Shown piece by piece: positions 1-6,718 of a DNA stretch of 14,295 nt; the stretch's first letter is position 1, and each line of letters begins with the position of its first letter. Under the pieces are notes generated by a model. That model was not told the origin of the DNA. It did no database searches and was given only the letters and a program-made list of their open reading frames with translations. The position numbers were made by a program, and so were the translations under genes. This stretch comes from Flavobacteriaceae bacterium UBA2540. Lineage in GTDB: Bacteria; Bacteroidota; Bacteroidia; Flavobacteriales; Flavobacteriaceae. Location of the stretch: positions 94,151 through 108,445 of the forward strand of contig DDMS01000033.1 of assembly GCA_002340765.1 (NCBI GenBank). The letters run 5' to 3'.

Positions 1-107
1 TGTGTAAACTCTTTTTGAGCAACAGAGACAATGTTCCCTTTGTTGTCAAAAATAATAGCCCGAGAGCTGGTTGTTCCTTGATCTAAAGCAAGAATATATT
101 TTTTCAT
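1..107 (-). CDS. glpK: Glycerol kinase, N-terminal part (cut by window edge)
   Basis: Glycerol kinase phosphorylates glycerol to sn-glycerol-3-phosphate with ATP in the cytoplasm. Only the first 35 codons are inside the window; the rest lies beyond position 1. They begin MKKYILALDQGTTSSRAIIF, the FGGY-kinase N-terminus with its DQGTTSSR phosphate-binding loop, which is almost invariant in GlpK. The ATG at 105-107 is placed exactly where the family starts. The gene begins 29 bases after the glpD stop, so the two are probably co-transcribed and the product feeds straight into GlpD. A related FGGY kinase is possible from so short a piece, but the glpD neighbour makes glycerol kinase the best call. 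Confidence 0.92.
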   Translation of the reverse strand, partial: MKKYILALDQGTTSSRAIIFDNKGNIVSVAQKEFT

Positions 108-136
108 ATTATATTATAGATTTTGAATAATTCAAT

Positions 137-1699
137 TTACAGAATATAATGGCTTGCTATTGCGGTAAACTCTTTAATTTGTTGTTGTTGCCATAATTTA
201 TCTTTACCTAATTCTTTTGCCAACATTGATGCTACAAGTGGTGCCACTTCAATAGCTGCTTTAGCATCTAAAAACAAAGCTCGAACACGCCTTGCTAGAA
301 TATCATCAACTGTTCTTGCCATTTCTTTTCTAATGCCCCAAATAATTTCAGCTTTTGTATATGGCAATAGGAAGTGTAATTTTTCTCCTAATTCTGGTGT
401 TTCTATTATTAATTTTTGAATACTATCTTGATCACTTCCATATATATTTAAATGATGCGTATTATGAAGTGACTCTTTAGAACCATGTATTTGAAGGACT
501 GTAGTTTTACAAGAAACATTAGGCAATTTCCCTATTGAAATAGCCTTATTAATAGTATCCTCAGCCATACGTCTAAATGTTGTCCATTTTCCTCCAGTAA
601 TGGTAATTAATTCAGAATTTGAAACAATAATTTTATGGCTTCTAGAAATTTCCTTTGACTTTTTTGAATTTTCTTTTGATGCTGCCAGAGGTCTTAACCC
701 AGCATATATACTTAAAACATCTTCTTTACATACCTTTTTGTTAAGATATTTGTTTGCTGTTGAAATGATAAAATTCACTTCCTCATCTAATGCAGTAGGT
801 TCTAAACTATAACTATTTAGCAATGTATCGGTAGTACCAACAATTACTCTATTATGCCAAGGTACTAAAAATAAAACTCTTCCATCATTAGTTTTAGGAA
901 TCATAATAGCATCATTTCCAGGTAAAAAGGATTTGTCTAAAACCAAATGAATCCCTTGACTAGGTCTAACTGTATTTTTTGCTTCAACATTGTCCATTTG
1001 CATAATTTTGTCAGTAAAAATACCTGTAGCATTAATAATAACTTTAGCCTTTAAATTATAGGACATGTTGGTTTCACTGTCATTTGCAACAACTCCATTT
1101 ACAATACCATCATTATTTTTTAACAATTGTTTTACTTTAAAATGATTTAAAATAACGGCGCCATATTCAATGGAGGTTTGGGCAATATTTATAGCTAATC
1201 TTGCGTCGTCAAATTGTCCATCATGATATACTACTCCGCCCTTAAGATGTTGTTTTTTAATGGTTTTTAATCTTGAAATAGTGTCTTTTTTATTGATGCG
1301 AATCGATTTACCAAAACTTAATTTTCCGGCTAATAAATCATACACTTTAAGTCCGAATGCATAAAAAAAGTTGTCCCACCAGCGGTAATTGGGAATAATA
1401 AATGATTGAATGCTCACTAAATGTGAAGCATTTTTTAATAACAACCCTCTTTCATACAAAGCTTCTTTCACTAGATCTATATTTCCTTGAGCTAAATATC
1501 GAACACCACCGTGAAGCAGTTTTGTACTTTTGCTTGAGGTTCCTTTAGAAAAATCTACTTGCTCTAACAAAAGTGTTTTATAGCCTCTTGTCACAGAGTC
1601 TAAAGCAACGCCTAAACCAGTAGCACCACCACCAATAACGATGACATCCCATTCAGAGTTTTCTTCAATTTGTTTTACTAATGTTTCTCTTTTAAACAA
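137..1699 (-). CDS. glpD: Aerobic FAD-dependent glycerol-3-phosphate dehydrogenase
   Basis: GlpD oxidises glycerol-3-phosphate to dihydroxyacetone phosphate and passes electrons to the quinone pool at the inner face of the membrane. The protein is 520 residues, normal for the family. Residues 17-46 form the FAD-binding fold, with GGGATG at 23-28 and the acidic end of the second strand at E46. SKGTSSKSTKLLHGGVRYL (51-69) is the conserved substrate/FAD segment. VPW...GTTDT (279-292) and GGKWTTFRR (369-377) are further family blocks, and the C-terminal DAO_C domain contains DILARRVRALFLDAKAA. The start codon is TTG at 1697-1699; an in-frame TAG lies two codons further upstream and the family N-terminus fits this start, so no ATG is available. 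Followed closely by glpK. No transmembrane segment is visible; membrane attachment would be peripheral. Confidence 0.97.
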   Translation of the reverse strand: MFKRETLVKQIEENSEWDVIVIGGGATGLGVALDSVTRGYKTLLLEQVDFSKGTSSKSTKLLHGGVRYLAQGNIDLVKEALYERGLLLKNASHLVSIQSFIIPNYRWWDNFFYAFGLKVYDLLAGKLSFGKSIRINKKDTISRLKTIKKQHLKGGVVYHDGQFDDARLAINIAQTSIEYGAVILNHFKVKQLLKNNDGIVNGVVANDSETNMSYNLKAKVIINATGIFTDKIMQMDNVEAKNTVRPSQGIHLVLDKSFLPGNDAIMIPKTNDGRVLFLVPWHNRVIVGTTDTLLNSYSLEPTALDEEVNFIISTANKYLNKKVCKEDVLSIYAGLRPLAASKENSKKSKEISRSHKIIVSNSELITITGGKWTTFRRMAEDTINKAISIGKLPNVSCKTTVLQIHGSKESLHNTHHLNIYGSDQDSIQKLIIETPELGEKLHFLLPYTKAEIIWGIRKEMARTVDDILARRVRALFLDAKAAIEVAPLVASMLAKELGKDKLWQQQQIKEFTAIASHYIL

Positions 1700-1798
1700 A
1701 ATCTATATTTTGAATTATAATTAACACTTATCTAATTAAATCTTATGCATAAAGCAAACTTCATCTTAAATAAGTAGTTTTTTAATCTTTTTATTTTT
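1700..1798. other. Non-coding gap upstream of glpD
   Basis: Very AT-rich stretch between glpD and the HAD remnant. It must carry the glpD 5' leader, but I found no TAnnTTTG -7 box on the minus strand and no convincing hairpin with a T-tract in the reading direction. Its long T-runs lie on the plus strand. Confidence 0.4.
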
Positions 1799-2053
1799 TT
1801 AACTAAAATTAAACTGTAATAAACCCTCCTTTTCCAAATAAAGAATGGCACTATCAAAGTTTTCAAATATTTTATCTGCAAGCGTTAATTTTTTATGCAT
1901 TTCCTTCATTTCTTGAATTGCAAAACACCTTAAACCTGACAATTTTGCCGACTCAATGCCGTTCTTCGTATCCTCAAAAACTAAAAAATCATTTGAGTTA
2001 AAGTTTGTAATTTTTTTCATTTTTAAGTATTTAATTGTTTTAGGTATTAACAT
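1799..2053 (-). pseudogene. Remnant of HAD-superfamily phosphatase (beta-phosphoglucomutase-like), C-terminal part
   Basis: An 84-codon open frame resembles only the last third of a HAD hydrolase of the beta-phosphoglucomutase/sugar-phosphatase group. The block FLVFEDTKNGIESAKLSGLR (residues 23-42) is HAD motif IV with its Mg-binding E27-D28, followed by the usual strand leading to FAI and the ADKIFENFDS C-terminal segment. Full members are about 210-230 residues. The nucleophile DxDx(T/V) motif, the cap domain and the motif II/III Ser and Lys are all absent. A TGA stop lies two codons before the ATG and none of the missing part can be read in the 140 bases upstream. I infer a deletion remnant with no catalytic activity. 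A short independent protein cannot be excluded, but nothing indicates one. Confidence 0.7.
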
Positions 2054-2194
2054 TATTCAGTTCATTAGAATGCAACAGCTTAATCTTATAAACTTTTGGA
2101 AATTCTATTTTCTTTCATAACTGGAAACTTTTCCATTTTCTTCTTTAGTTGATTCCTTCCTAAAGACCTGTAAGAAAGGCTTTCATTATGATAA
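2054..2194 (-). other. Gap behind transaldolase with an unassigned open stretch
   Basis: These 141 bases separate the transaldolase stop from the HAD remnant. One minus-strand frame stays open from inside the transaldolase end for about 37 codons past it and reads SLGRNQLKKKMEKFPVMKEN before stopping near 2087. It looks more protein-like than the other frames and could be a fragment of a lost gene, but I cannot assign it to a family. No terminator hairpin is convincing. Confidence 0.25.
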
Positions 2195-2848
2195 TTAGTT
2201 CCCTTTTTTGTAGTCCTCTAAAAATTTTGCTAAACCACTATCAGTTAAAGGATGATTAAGCAATCCTTTAATTGCGGATAGAGGTCCAGTCATCACATCG
2301 CTACCTATTTTAGCACAATTAATAACATGCATGGTGGTACGCACTGAAGCCGATAAAATTTGAGTTTCAAAACCGTAGTTGTCATAAATTTGACGAATTT
2401 CTGCAATAAGATGTAACCCATCGGTAGAAATATCATCCAATCTTCCTAGAAAAGGTGACACATAAGTTGCTCCTGCTTTAGCTGCTAATAATGCTTGTCC
2501 AGAAGAAAAAACCAAAGTTATATTGGTTCTAATACCTTTATCTGAAAAGTATTTACATGCTTTAATACCATCGGCAATAATTGGTAATTTTACTACAATT
2601 TGTGGGTGTAAAGCAGCTAATTCCTCACCTTCTTTTACCATATTCTCAAAATTGGTTGAAACTACTTCAGCACTTACATCGCCTTCTACTATATCGCATA
2701 TTTTCTTGTAATGTGCTAGAATGTTAGCTTCACCCGTAATGCCTTCTTTTGCCATTAATGATGGGTTGGTTGTTACACCGTCTAAAACGCCTAAGGCTTG
2801 TGCTTCTGCAATATCATTAAGGTTTGCTGTGTCAATAAAAAATTTCAT
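2195..2848 (-). CDS. tal: Class I transaldolase, small (TalC/MipB) type
   Basis: Cytoplasmic enzyme that transfers a dihydroxyacetone unit between sugar phosphates in the non-oxidative pentose phosphate pathway. The 217-residue length is that of the small transaldolase/fructose-6-phosphate aldolase subfamily, not the roughly 320-residue TalB type. Visible landmarks are FIDTANLNDI (4-13), DGVTTNPSL (23-31), the Schiff-base lysine K87 in IVVKLP, TNITLVFSSGQ (108-118), and SASVRTTMHV (167-175). Two positions separate transaldolase from aldolase chemistry: by alignment from memory with E. coli FSA, its Gln59 is Glu61 here and its Tyr131 is Phe133 here, both the transaldolase state. This overrides the 'fructose-6-phosphate aldolase' name often given to this family. 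Preceded by an AT-rich leader containing a short tandem repeat. Confidence 0.93.
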   Translation of the reverse strand: MKFFIDTANLNDIAEAQALGVLDGVTTNPSLMAKEGITGEANILAHYKKICDIVEGDVSAEVVSTNFENMVKEGEELAALHPQIVVKLPIIADGIKACKYFSDKGIRTNITLVFSSGQALLAAKAGATYVSPFLGRLDDISTDGLHLIAEIRQIYDNYGFETQILSASVRTTMHVINCAKIGSDVMTGPLSAIKGLLNHPLTDSGLAKFLEDYKKGN

Positions 2849-2856
2849 AATTTTTG

Positions 2857-2883
2857 TTTTTAATTATTTTAATTATTTTAATA
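2857..2883. repeat. 9-base AT-rich tandem repeat in transaldolase leader
   Basis: Just under three copies of a 9-base unit reading ttttaatta on the plus strand (2858-2866, 2867-2875, then a partial copy to 2883). It lies about 10 bases before the transaldolase start and exactly where the upstream half of the T9SS sorting domain ends, so it may mark a deletion or slippage point. It could affect initiation of the transaldolase, but the sequence alone does not show that. Confidence 0.6.
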
Positions 2884-2981
2884 TTCAAGTTGATGCTATT
2901 CAAAAATTCTATTATGATTTTATCAGTTGCTAGGTTTGGGGATATTTGAATATCTAAGTCTGCATATTTAGTGTTTGTTGC
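2874..2981 (-). pseudogene. N-terminal half of a T9SS type A sorting domain, cut off by a stop
   Basis: Directly after the TAG stop of the PETase-like gene, and in the same frame, translation continues with a short linker (ATNTKYADLD) and then IQISPNLATDKIIIEF and NSINLNIKI. This is the opening of a Por secretion (type A) C-terminal sorting domain: the hydrophobic strand before PNP/PNx-A-x-D-K, then alternating strand residues. The match stops after IKI, where the AT-rich 9-base repeat begins. A full domain of about 75-90 residues should go on with a block like (K)IFNxxG, and that block is found upstream of the hydrolase gene instead. I infer that the hydrolase once ended in this domain and was exported by T9SS. 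Residue match is from memory of the domain pattern. Confidence 0.72.
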
Positions 2982-3899
2982 CTAAAGTGATGAACAATTA
3001 AGATTTGTTAAATATTTTGAAGATGTTGAATTTTGGTCAAAAGAGTCAACGCTAAGTATTCCACAATAACAATTATTACCCTCTAAAAATAACTTTAACC
3101 ATGCGTAAGCAACATTACCAAGAACTCCTTTGCGTCTTAAAGGTTTTAATGGTTTGTTATGACCTCCTCCTAAAACCTCAAAAAGCATCTTATTGGTCGA
3201 ACTCGGTGTGTAATTATAATGTATATCTGCATGTTTCGATACTGGTGCTGTTGCATCAACCTCACCGCTAATAATTAAAACAGGAGAATTGTGATTAAGA
3301 TCAGAGGCAGACAATGTGTATTTATATAACCAAGGCGTGATGGCAAGTACAGCTTTAATTCTAGGATCCATCTTAGCCGCTAATTGGGCACCACCACCAC
3401 CCATAGACCAGCCACCAACTGCAATATTGTTGGTGTCAATCTTTTGATAAAGAGGTGAAGACTGTCTGCTGTTTTCTTGACGTATCGTTTCCATACCATC
3501 AATAAGTGCATTTGCTCTTACTGATGGGAAATCAGTCAAAGAATTCGTCCCTATGGTCATACTTATGAAGCCTCGAGAAGCTAAATACCTTGCCCAACGC
3601 TTAACAGATTCTTGCTCTGCTTTATACCCCGGAACGAGCACGATACTTTTATAGTTAGTATTTTCATTCACAGGAAAAAACAAGGTGGCACCATCATAAT
3701 TAGGTCCATTTCGAAGGCCATTTGATTCTACTATGGAGTCAAATGCAAATGGAGTGAAATTAGACACACTTTCAACTGTGACAGCATCACATTGACTCCA
3801 GGCATTTTGTATACATACAAATATCAAAAAGGTTAATTTAAACTTCAAATATTTTATGTTTAATTTTTTCATCATCTTACTGTTTAATTTTTTCATCAT
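2982..3899 (-). CDS. Secreted PETase/cutinase-like polyester hydrolase (alpha/beta-hydrolase)
   Basis: A 305-residue alpha/beta-hydrolase that would cleave ester bonds outside the cytoplasm. Order of features: Sec signal peptide (hydrophobic 22-31, likely cleavage near AWSQ), GPNYDGATLFFPV (65-77), oxyanion-hole GYKA with Y92, IGTNSLTDFPSVRA (116-129), nucleophile S165 in GWSMGGGG, the TPW tryptophan W190, acid D215 in SGEVDATAPV, H247 in GGGHNKP, and a C-terminal NCSSL. This order and wording parallel Ideonella PETase, including a Trp before the catalytic Ser where most actinobacterial cutinases have His. The Cys pair next to the PETase Asp and His is absent, so that extra disulfide is missing; C-terminal cysteines (277, 279, 302) could form another. 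Start is ambiguous: a 24-base duplication gives ATG pairs at residues 1-2 and 9-10. It has lost its T9SS domain through the TAG at 2982-2984. Natural substrate unknown. Confidence 0.85.
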   Translation of the reverse strand: MMKKLNSKMMKKLNIKYLKFKLTFLIFVCIQNAWSQCDAVTVESVSNFTPFAFDSIVESNGLRNGPNYDGATLFFPVNENTNYKSIVLVPGYKAEQESVKRWARYLASRGFISMTIGTNSLTDFPSVRANALIDGMETIRQENSRQSSPLYQKIDTNNIAVGGWSMGGGGAQLAAKMDPRIKAVLAITPWLYKYTLSASDLNHNSPVLIISGEVDATAPVSKHADIHYNYTPSSTNKMLFEVLGGGHNKPLKPLRRKGVLGNVAYAWLKLFLEGNNCYCGILSVDSFDQNSTSSKYLTNLNCSSL

Positions 3900-3913
3900 C
3901 TTACTGTTTAATT
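3857..3913. repeat. 24-base tandem duplication across the hydrolase start
   Basis: Two exact head-to-tail copies of a 24-base unit (3858-3881 and 3882-3905) followed by an 8-base partial copy. Because 24 is a multiple of three, it adds eight codons (repeat of MMKKLNSK) without changing frame, and duplicates the tandem ATG-ATG start. The unit also includes the last codons and stop of the sorting-domain remnant (aaacagtaag on the minus strand). Confidence 0.9.
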
Positions 3914-4065
3914 ATTTTCTCTACAAGATACTCCCCGTTATTTGAAATTAATCTTATGAATTACATGCCTACTGCCAAATTACTTGTATCCTCTGAGGTA
4001 ATATTAGTATTGGTAACAGTCCTATGTACCAAAACTCCATTTGGATTAAATATTTTGGTTTTTCT
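3901..4065 (-). pseudogene. C-terminal half of a T9SS type A sorting domain with an in-frame stop
   Basis: A single minus-strand frame reads KIFNPNGVLVHRTV, then TSEDTSNLAVGM, a TAA (3961-3963), FIRLISNNGEYLVEKIIKQ and a final TAA (3901-3903). Apart from the internal TAA this is the complete second half of a type A sorting domain, including the strand-turn FNxxG, the NLAxGxY signature and the closing KxIKx. The TAA occupies exactly the position of the conserved Tyr (TAT/TAC to TAA is one base change). The frame differs by one from that of the sulfatase upstream and is closed by a stop at 4066-4068, so it is not a readthrough tail of that gene. Its stop is one base from the hydrolase ATG. It begins where the fragment behind the hydrolase ends, so the two halves together make one domain. 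No product is expected. Confidence 0.8.
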
Positions 4066-4078
4066 TTAAGATTCTTAT

Positions 4079-5509
4079 TTAATAATAACGTTTGGTGTTA
4101 TAAACCTTTTCAAGAGGGTCAGCGTTTACTTCAGGTATATATTTTGACAACTCATCTTTAACACTCTGATATTTTGGGTTATTTGCTAAGTTTGTAAATT
4201 CCATTGGATCCAAATCGTGGTTGTAAAGTTCCTCCTGTTTATCTCCATAATTTATATAACGCCATTTTTTATTACGCACAGTATGGCGATTAAAACCCAT
4301 AGTAGTTAATGACGGAATGTCCCATTCTGTATTCACATTTTTCAAAAGAGGAACTAAACTATTTCCTTCATTTTCAGTATTAATTGGAAGACCCGCTAAT
4401 TCGGAAAGTGTTGGATATAAGTCTAATAAATTAACAGGACTTAGGCAACGTGAGTTAGGTTGTGTAAGGCCAGGTACTTTAATAATTAATGGTGTTTTAC
4501 AGGCTTCCTCCCACAATGTGTATTTTTTATAGCGCATTTTATCCCCTAAATGCCATCCATGATCTCCTAATAATACCACAATGGTATTATCTGCATATTT
4601 ACTCTTTGCCAATGCATCAAGGATAACTCCTACACAAGCATCTGCATAGTTTATGCTGGCCAAATATGCCTGTACAGCAGCCTGTTGTTTATTATATTTT
4701 TTAGCAGCATAATAATTTTTTGAGGGTTTGGCAGCAGAGCTTGGTATATCGTCATGGTCATTTTCATTTATTTCGGGAAGAATCATTTCCTCTTCCTTAA
4801 ATTTATCGTAAAACTCTTGCGGAACGTTCCATCTTAAATGAGGTTGATAAATTCCAGCCGCCAAAAAGAATGGTTTATCGTAGTCTTTTTGAAGTTGATC
4901 TGCCGCCCACTTAGCATTTAAGTAGTCGGAAGTCTCTTCAAATAACGCATCGGTTGGTCCCCAGTCAAAATTATCATCAGCCTCACCTTCTGGGATTCCA
5001 TTAGCCATAAAACCAGGTTCTTTTTTTACATTCCCATAATCTCCCACTTCTTTTACCCACTTATCCCATGAAATTGTATCTGCCTGTTGACCGTTTGGCT
5101 TATGAAATATTTTTCCTCGAGCTGTTGTAAAATAGCCGTGTTTTGAAAACCATTGTGGCAAAGTCGGTGCGTTTTTTAAAATAGGTGAATCACGTAATTC
5201 CATTCCATTTCCATAAACACCGGTTGTTGACGGACGATATCCAGTCAATAATGCTGCCCTCGAAGGACCACATAATGAAGATGCAGCATAGGTTTTATCA
5301 AAAACGACTCCCTGTTGGGCTAGTTTATCCATATTTGGGGTTAGGGTTTGAGTATGTCCTCCTGCAAATCCTGTCCAATCGTTTAAGTCATCTATAGCAA
5401 TGAAGAGGACATTGTAAGGTTGTTTTTTCGTCTCTTGTTTCGAAGATATTTTCGATTTGCAAGATATCATTAACACAATTAATGTTAAAAGTAAAAGGTT
5501 TGTTTTCAT
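4079..5509 (-). CDS. S1 sulfatase, iduronate-2-sulfatase-like, lipoprotein
   Basis: Formylglycine sulfatase removing sulfate esters from a glycan in the periplasm or at the outer membrane. Lipoprotein signal MKTNLLLLTLIVLMISC, lipidated at C17; no run of acidic residues follows, so surface export is not indicated. Metal ligands D40-D41 sit in FIAIDDLNDW and D316-H317 in LGDHGWHLGDK. The modified cysteine is C80 in CGPSRAALLTG, and the active-site Lys-His segment is GKIFH (132-136) instead of GKWHLG. The IDDLNDW, CGPSR, GKIFH and GDHGWHLGDK set is the hallmark of the iduronate-2-sulfatase-like group (SulfAtlas S1_7, recalled, not searched). Length 476 is normal. It lies 57 bases behind the GH26 and is the last complete carbohydrate gene of the cluster. 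Substrate residue cannot be told; uronic acid, galactose and fucose sulfates are all known in this group or its neighbours. Confidence 0.95.
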   Translation of the reverse strand: MKTNLLLLTLIVLMISCKSKISSKQETKKQPYNVLFIAIDDLNDWTGFAGGHTQTLTPNMDKLAQQGVVFDKTYAASSLCGPSRAALLTGYRPSTTGVYGNGMELRDSPILKNAPTLPQWFSKHGYFTTARGKIFHKPNGQQADTISWDKWVKEVGDYGNVKKEPGFMANGIPEGEADDNFDWGPTDALFEETSDYLNAKWAADQLQKDYDKPFFLAAGIYQPHLRWNVPQEFYDKFKEEEMILPEINENDHDDIPSSAAKPSKNYYAAKKYNKQQAAVQAYLASINYADACVGVILDALAKSKYADNTIVVLLGDHGWHLGDKMRYKKYTLWEEACKTPLIIKVPGLTQPNSRCLSPVNLLDLYPTLSELAGLPINTENEGNSLVPLLKNVNTEWDIPSLTTMGFNRHTVRNKKWRYINYGDKQEELYNHDLDPMEFTNLANNPKYQSVKDELSKYIPEVNADPLEKVYNTKRYY

Positions 5510-5566
5510 ATTAATATATTTAAATTTTATAAATGTAATGTGATATTATTCTGTAATACCTAAATA

Positions 5567-6718
5567 TTATTCATTCTTAGTTCTGTATTTTTTCATATCG
5601 GACATAAATATTGTGTATGGATGGTTATAAAAATCTATAAAATTTGGAACTGCTGGATGGCCTGGATATGGAATATGAAAGTGATTTTCATCCGCATTTC
5701 GCCAAACCATTGCATAGCTAATTTGACGTGTTTTATCATTGTACATGATAAGCTTTAACAACTTCTCGGTAAACCAATTATCCTCAGGCATTGTGGCCTT
5801 AGCATCTATGGTAAACGCTCCTGTTTCCGTCAATGCAGCAGGTTTTTTTTTCTCATTGGCTATAGATACTAAGGTTTCTAACATTTTTACGAATCTTGGC
5901 ATATTTGTGGCACCTTGGCGTAAATCGTAATAATTGTCCTGTCCTAAAACATCTACATACCCATCACCTGGATACCCATAAAGATATTCCTCCCTACTAT
6001 CATTTTTAGCAGGAGAATAGGCGTACAAGAGGTTATCTACCCCTTTTTCATCAGACAAATAATTTACTGTAAATTGCCATAATGAGATATAATCCTCTTT
6101 AGAACAGTTTCCCTTGCCCCACCAAAACCAAGCACCTGTATGTTCGTGCCATGGCCTGAAAATGATTGGTATTTTTTTACCATCGTCATCTATGAGTGAA
6201 TTGAAAAAAGAGGCTATATTGTCTAATTGAGTTAAAAATTCTTGATGTTTTTCACCACTAGGCAAAATGGATGCAACCACATCTTTTGTCTTATCATGAC
6301 GTCTCTCCCAATAGCAATTGCCGCCAAATGGATTATCAGCGTGCCACTCCATTGTATTAAACCCTCCCATATCGTGAAATAGTTTAATTTTATAACGAGC
6401 ATCTTCAAATCCTTCTCCCTGCGCTATATTACAATCTGTAACGCTGGCCCCCCATCCTGCAAAAGCCGGATAGTCTCCTGTCACTTTCTCAATGTCGCAA
6501 CTATCGTTATTATTCTGCCATCCAACACCATAGCCAGTGGCATGCTGCATTCCAAAGAAGATGCCATTTCCTTTAATTGAAAGCAATGTATCGTAAAGTT
6601 TCTGTGTAAGATCACTTCTTTTTCTTACAATAGTACTATCGCCAATACTATCATAATCTGCCCCAAACGCTATGGTTGAAATAAAAAGCATAATATATGT
6701 TAACAAACTGTTTTTCAT
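5567..6718 (-). CDS. GH26 glycoside hydrolase, probable endo-beta-mannanase or beta-1,3-xylanase
   Basis: Retaining glycanase of clan GH-A. Sec signal peptide MKNSLLTYIMLFISTIAFGA, cleaved about residue 20, so periplasmic or exported. GH26 landmarks: FGMQHATGYG (55-64), MEWHADNPF (123-131), acid/base E192 in FRPWHEHTGAWFWWG (187-201) with H191 before it, DVLGQDNYYD (256-265), and nucleophile E298 in LTETG. The 383-residue length is a single catalytic domain with no binding module. Most GH26 enzymes cut beta-1,4-mannan; some cut beta-1,3-xylan or mixed-linkage glucan, and I cannot choose from the sequence. Its ATG overlaps the stop of the sulfatase upstream (ATGA, 6715-6718), so translation is probably coupled. 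It is the only glycoside hydrolase in the window, so it likely opens the backbone that the sulfatases strip. Confidence 0.93.
   Translation of the reverse strand: MKNSLLTYIMLFISTIAFGADYDSIGDSTIVRKRSDLTQKLYDTLLSIKGNGIFFGMQHATGYGVGWQNNNDSCDIEKVTGDYPAFAGWGASVTDCNIAQGEGFEDARYKIKLFHDMGGFNTMEWHADNPFGGNCYWERRHDKTKDVVASILPSGEKHQEFLTQLDNIASFFNSLIDDDGKKIPIIFRPWHEHTGAWFWWGKGNCSKEDYISLWQFTVNYLSDEKGVDNLLYAYSPAKNDSREEYLYGYPGDGYVDVLGQDNYYDLRQGATNMPRFVKMLETLVSIANEKKKPAALTETGAFTIDAKATMPEDNWFTEKLLKLIMYNDKTRQISYAMVWRNADENHFHIPYPGHPAVPNFIDFYNHPYTIFMSDMKKYRTKNE

Noticed and set aside
600..812. Plus-strand open frame of about 70 codons inside glpD
   Set aside because: It lies antisense to an intact, well-conserved gene and the translation resembles no protein family. 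The same applies to plus-strand frames at 2523-2711, 4317-4532, 5185-5397, 11120-11356, 11514-11750 and 13884-14129.
2931..2938. TAGGTTTG, resembling a Bacteroidota -7 promoter box on the plus strand
   Set aside because: It lies within the sorting-domain remnant and no plus-strand gene follows, so it is most likely chance.
2941..2954. Perfect palindrome gatatttgaatatc
   Set aside because: The loop would be two bases, it is AT-rich with no T-tract in the reading direction, and it is part of the coding remnant. Neither a terminator nor an operator is supported.
4066..4081. Sorting-domain fragment as a natural C-terminal tail of the 4079-5509 sulfatase, separated by a single mutation
   Set aside because: The fragment is one base out of frame with the sulfatase, and its own frame is closed by a stop at 4066-4068. 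The sulfatase ends at a normal length for its family.
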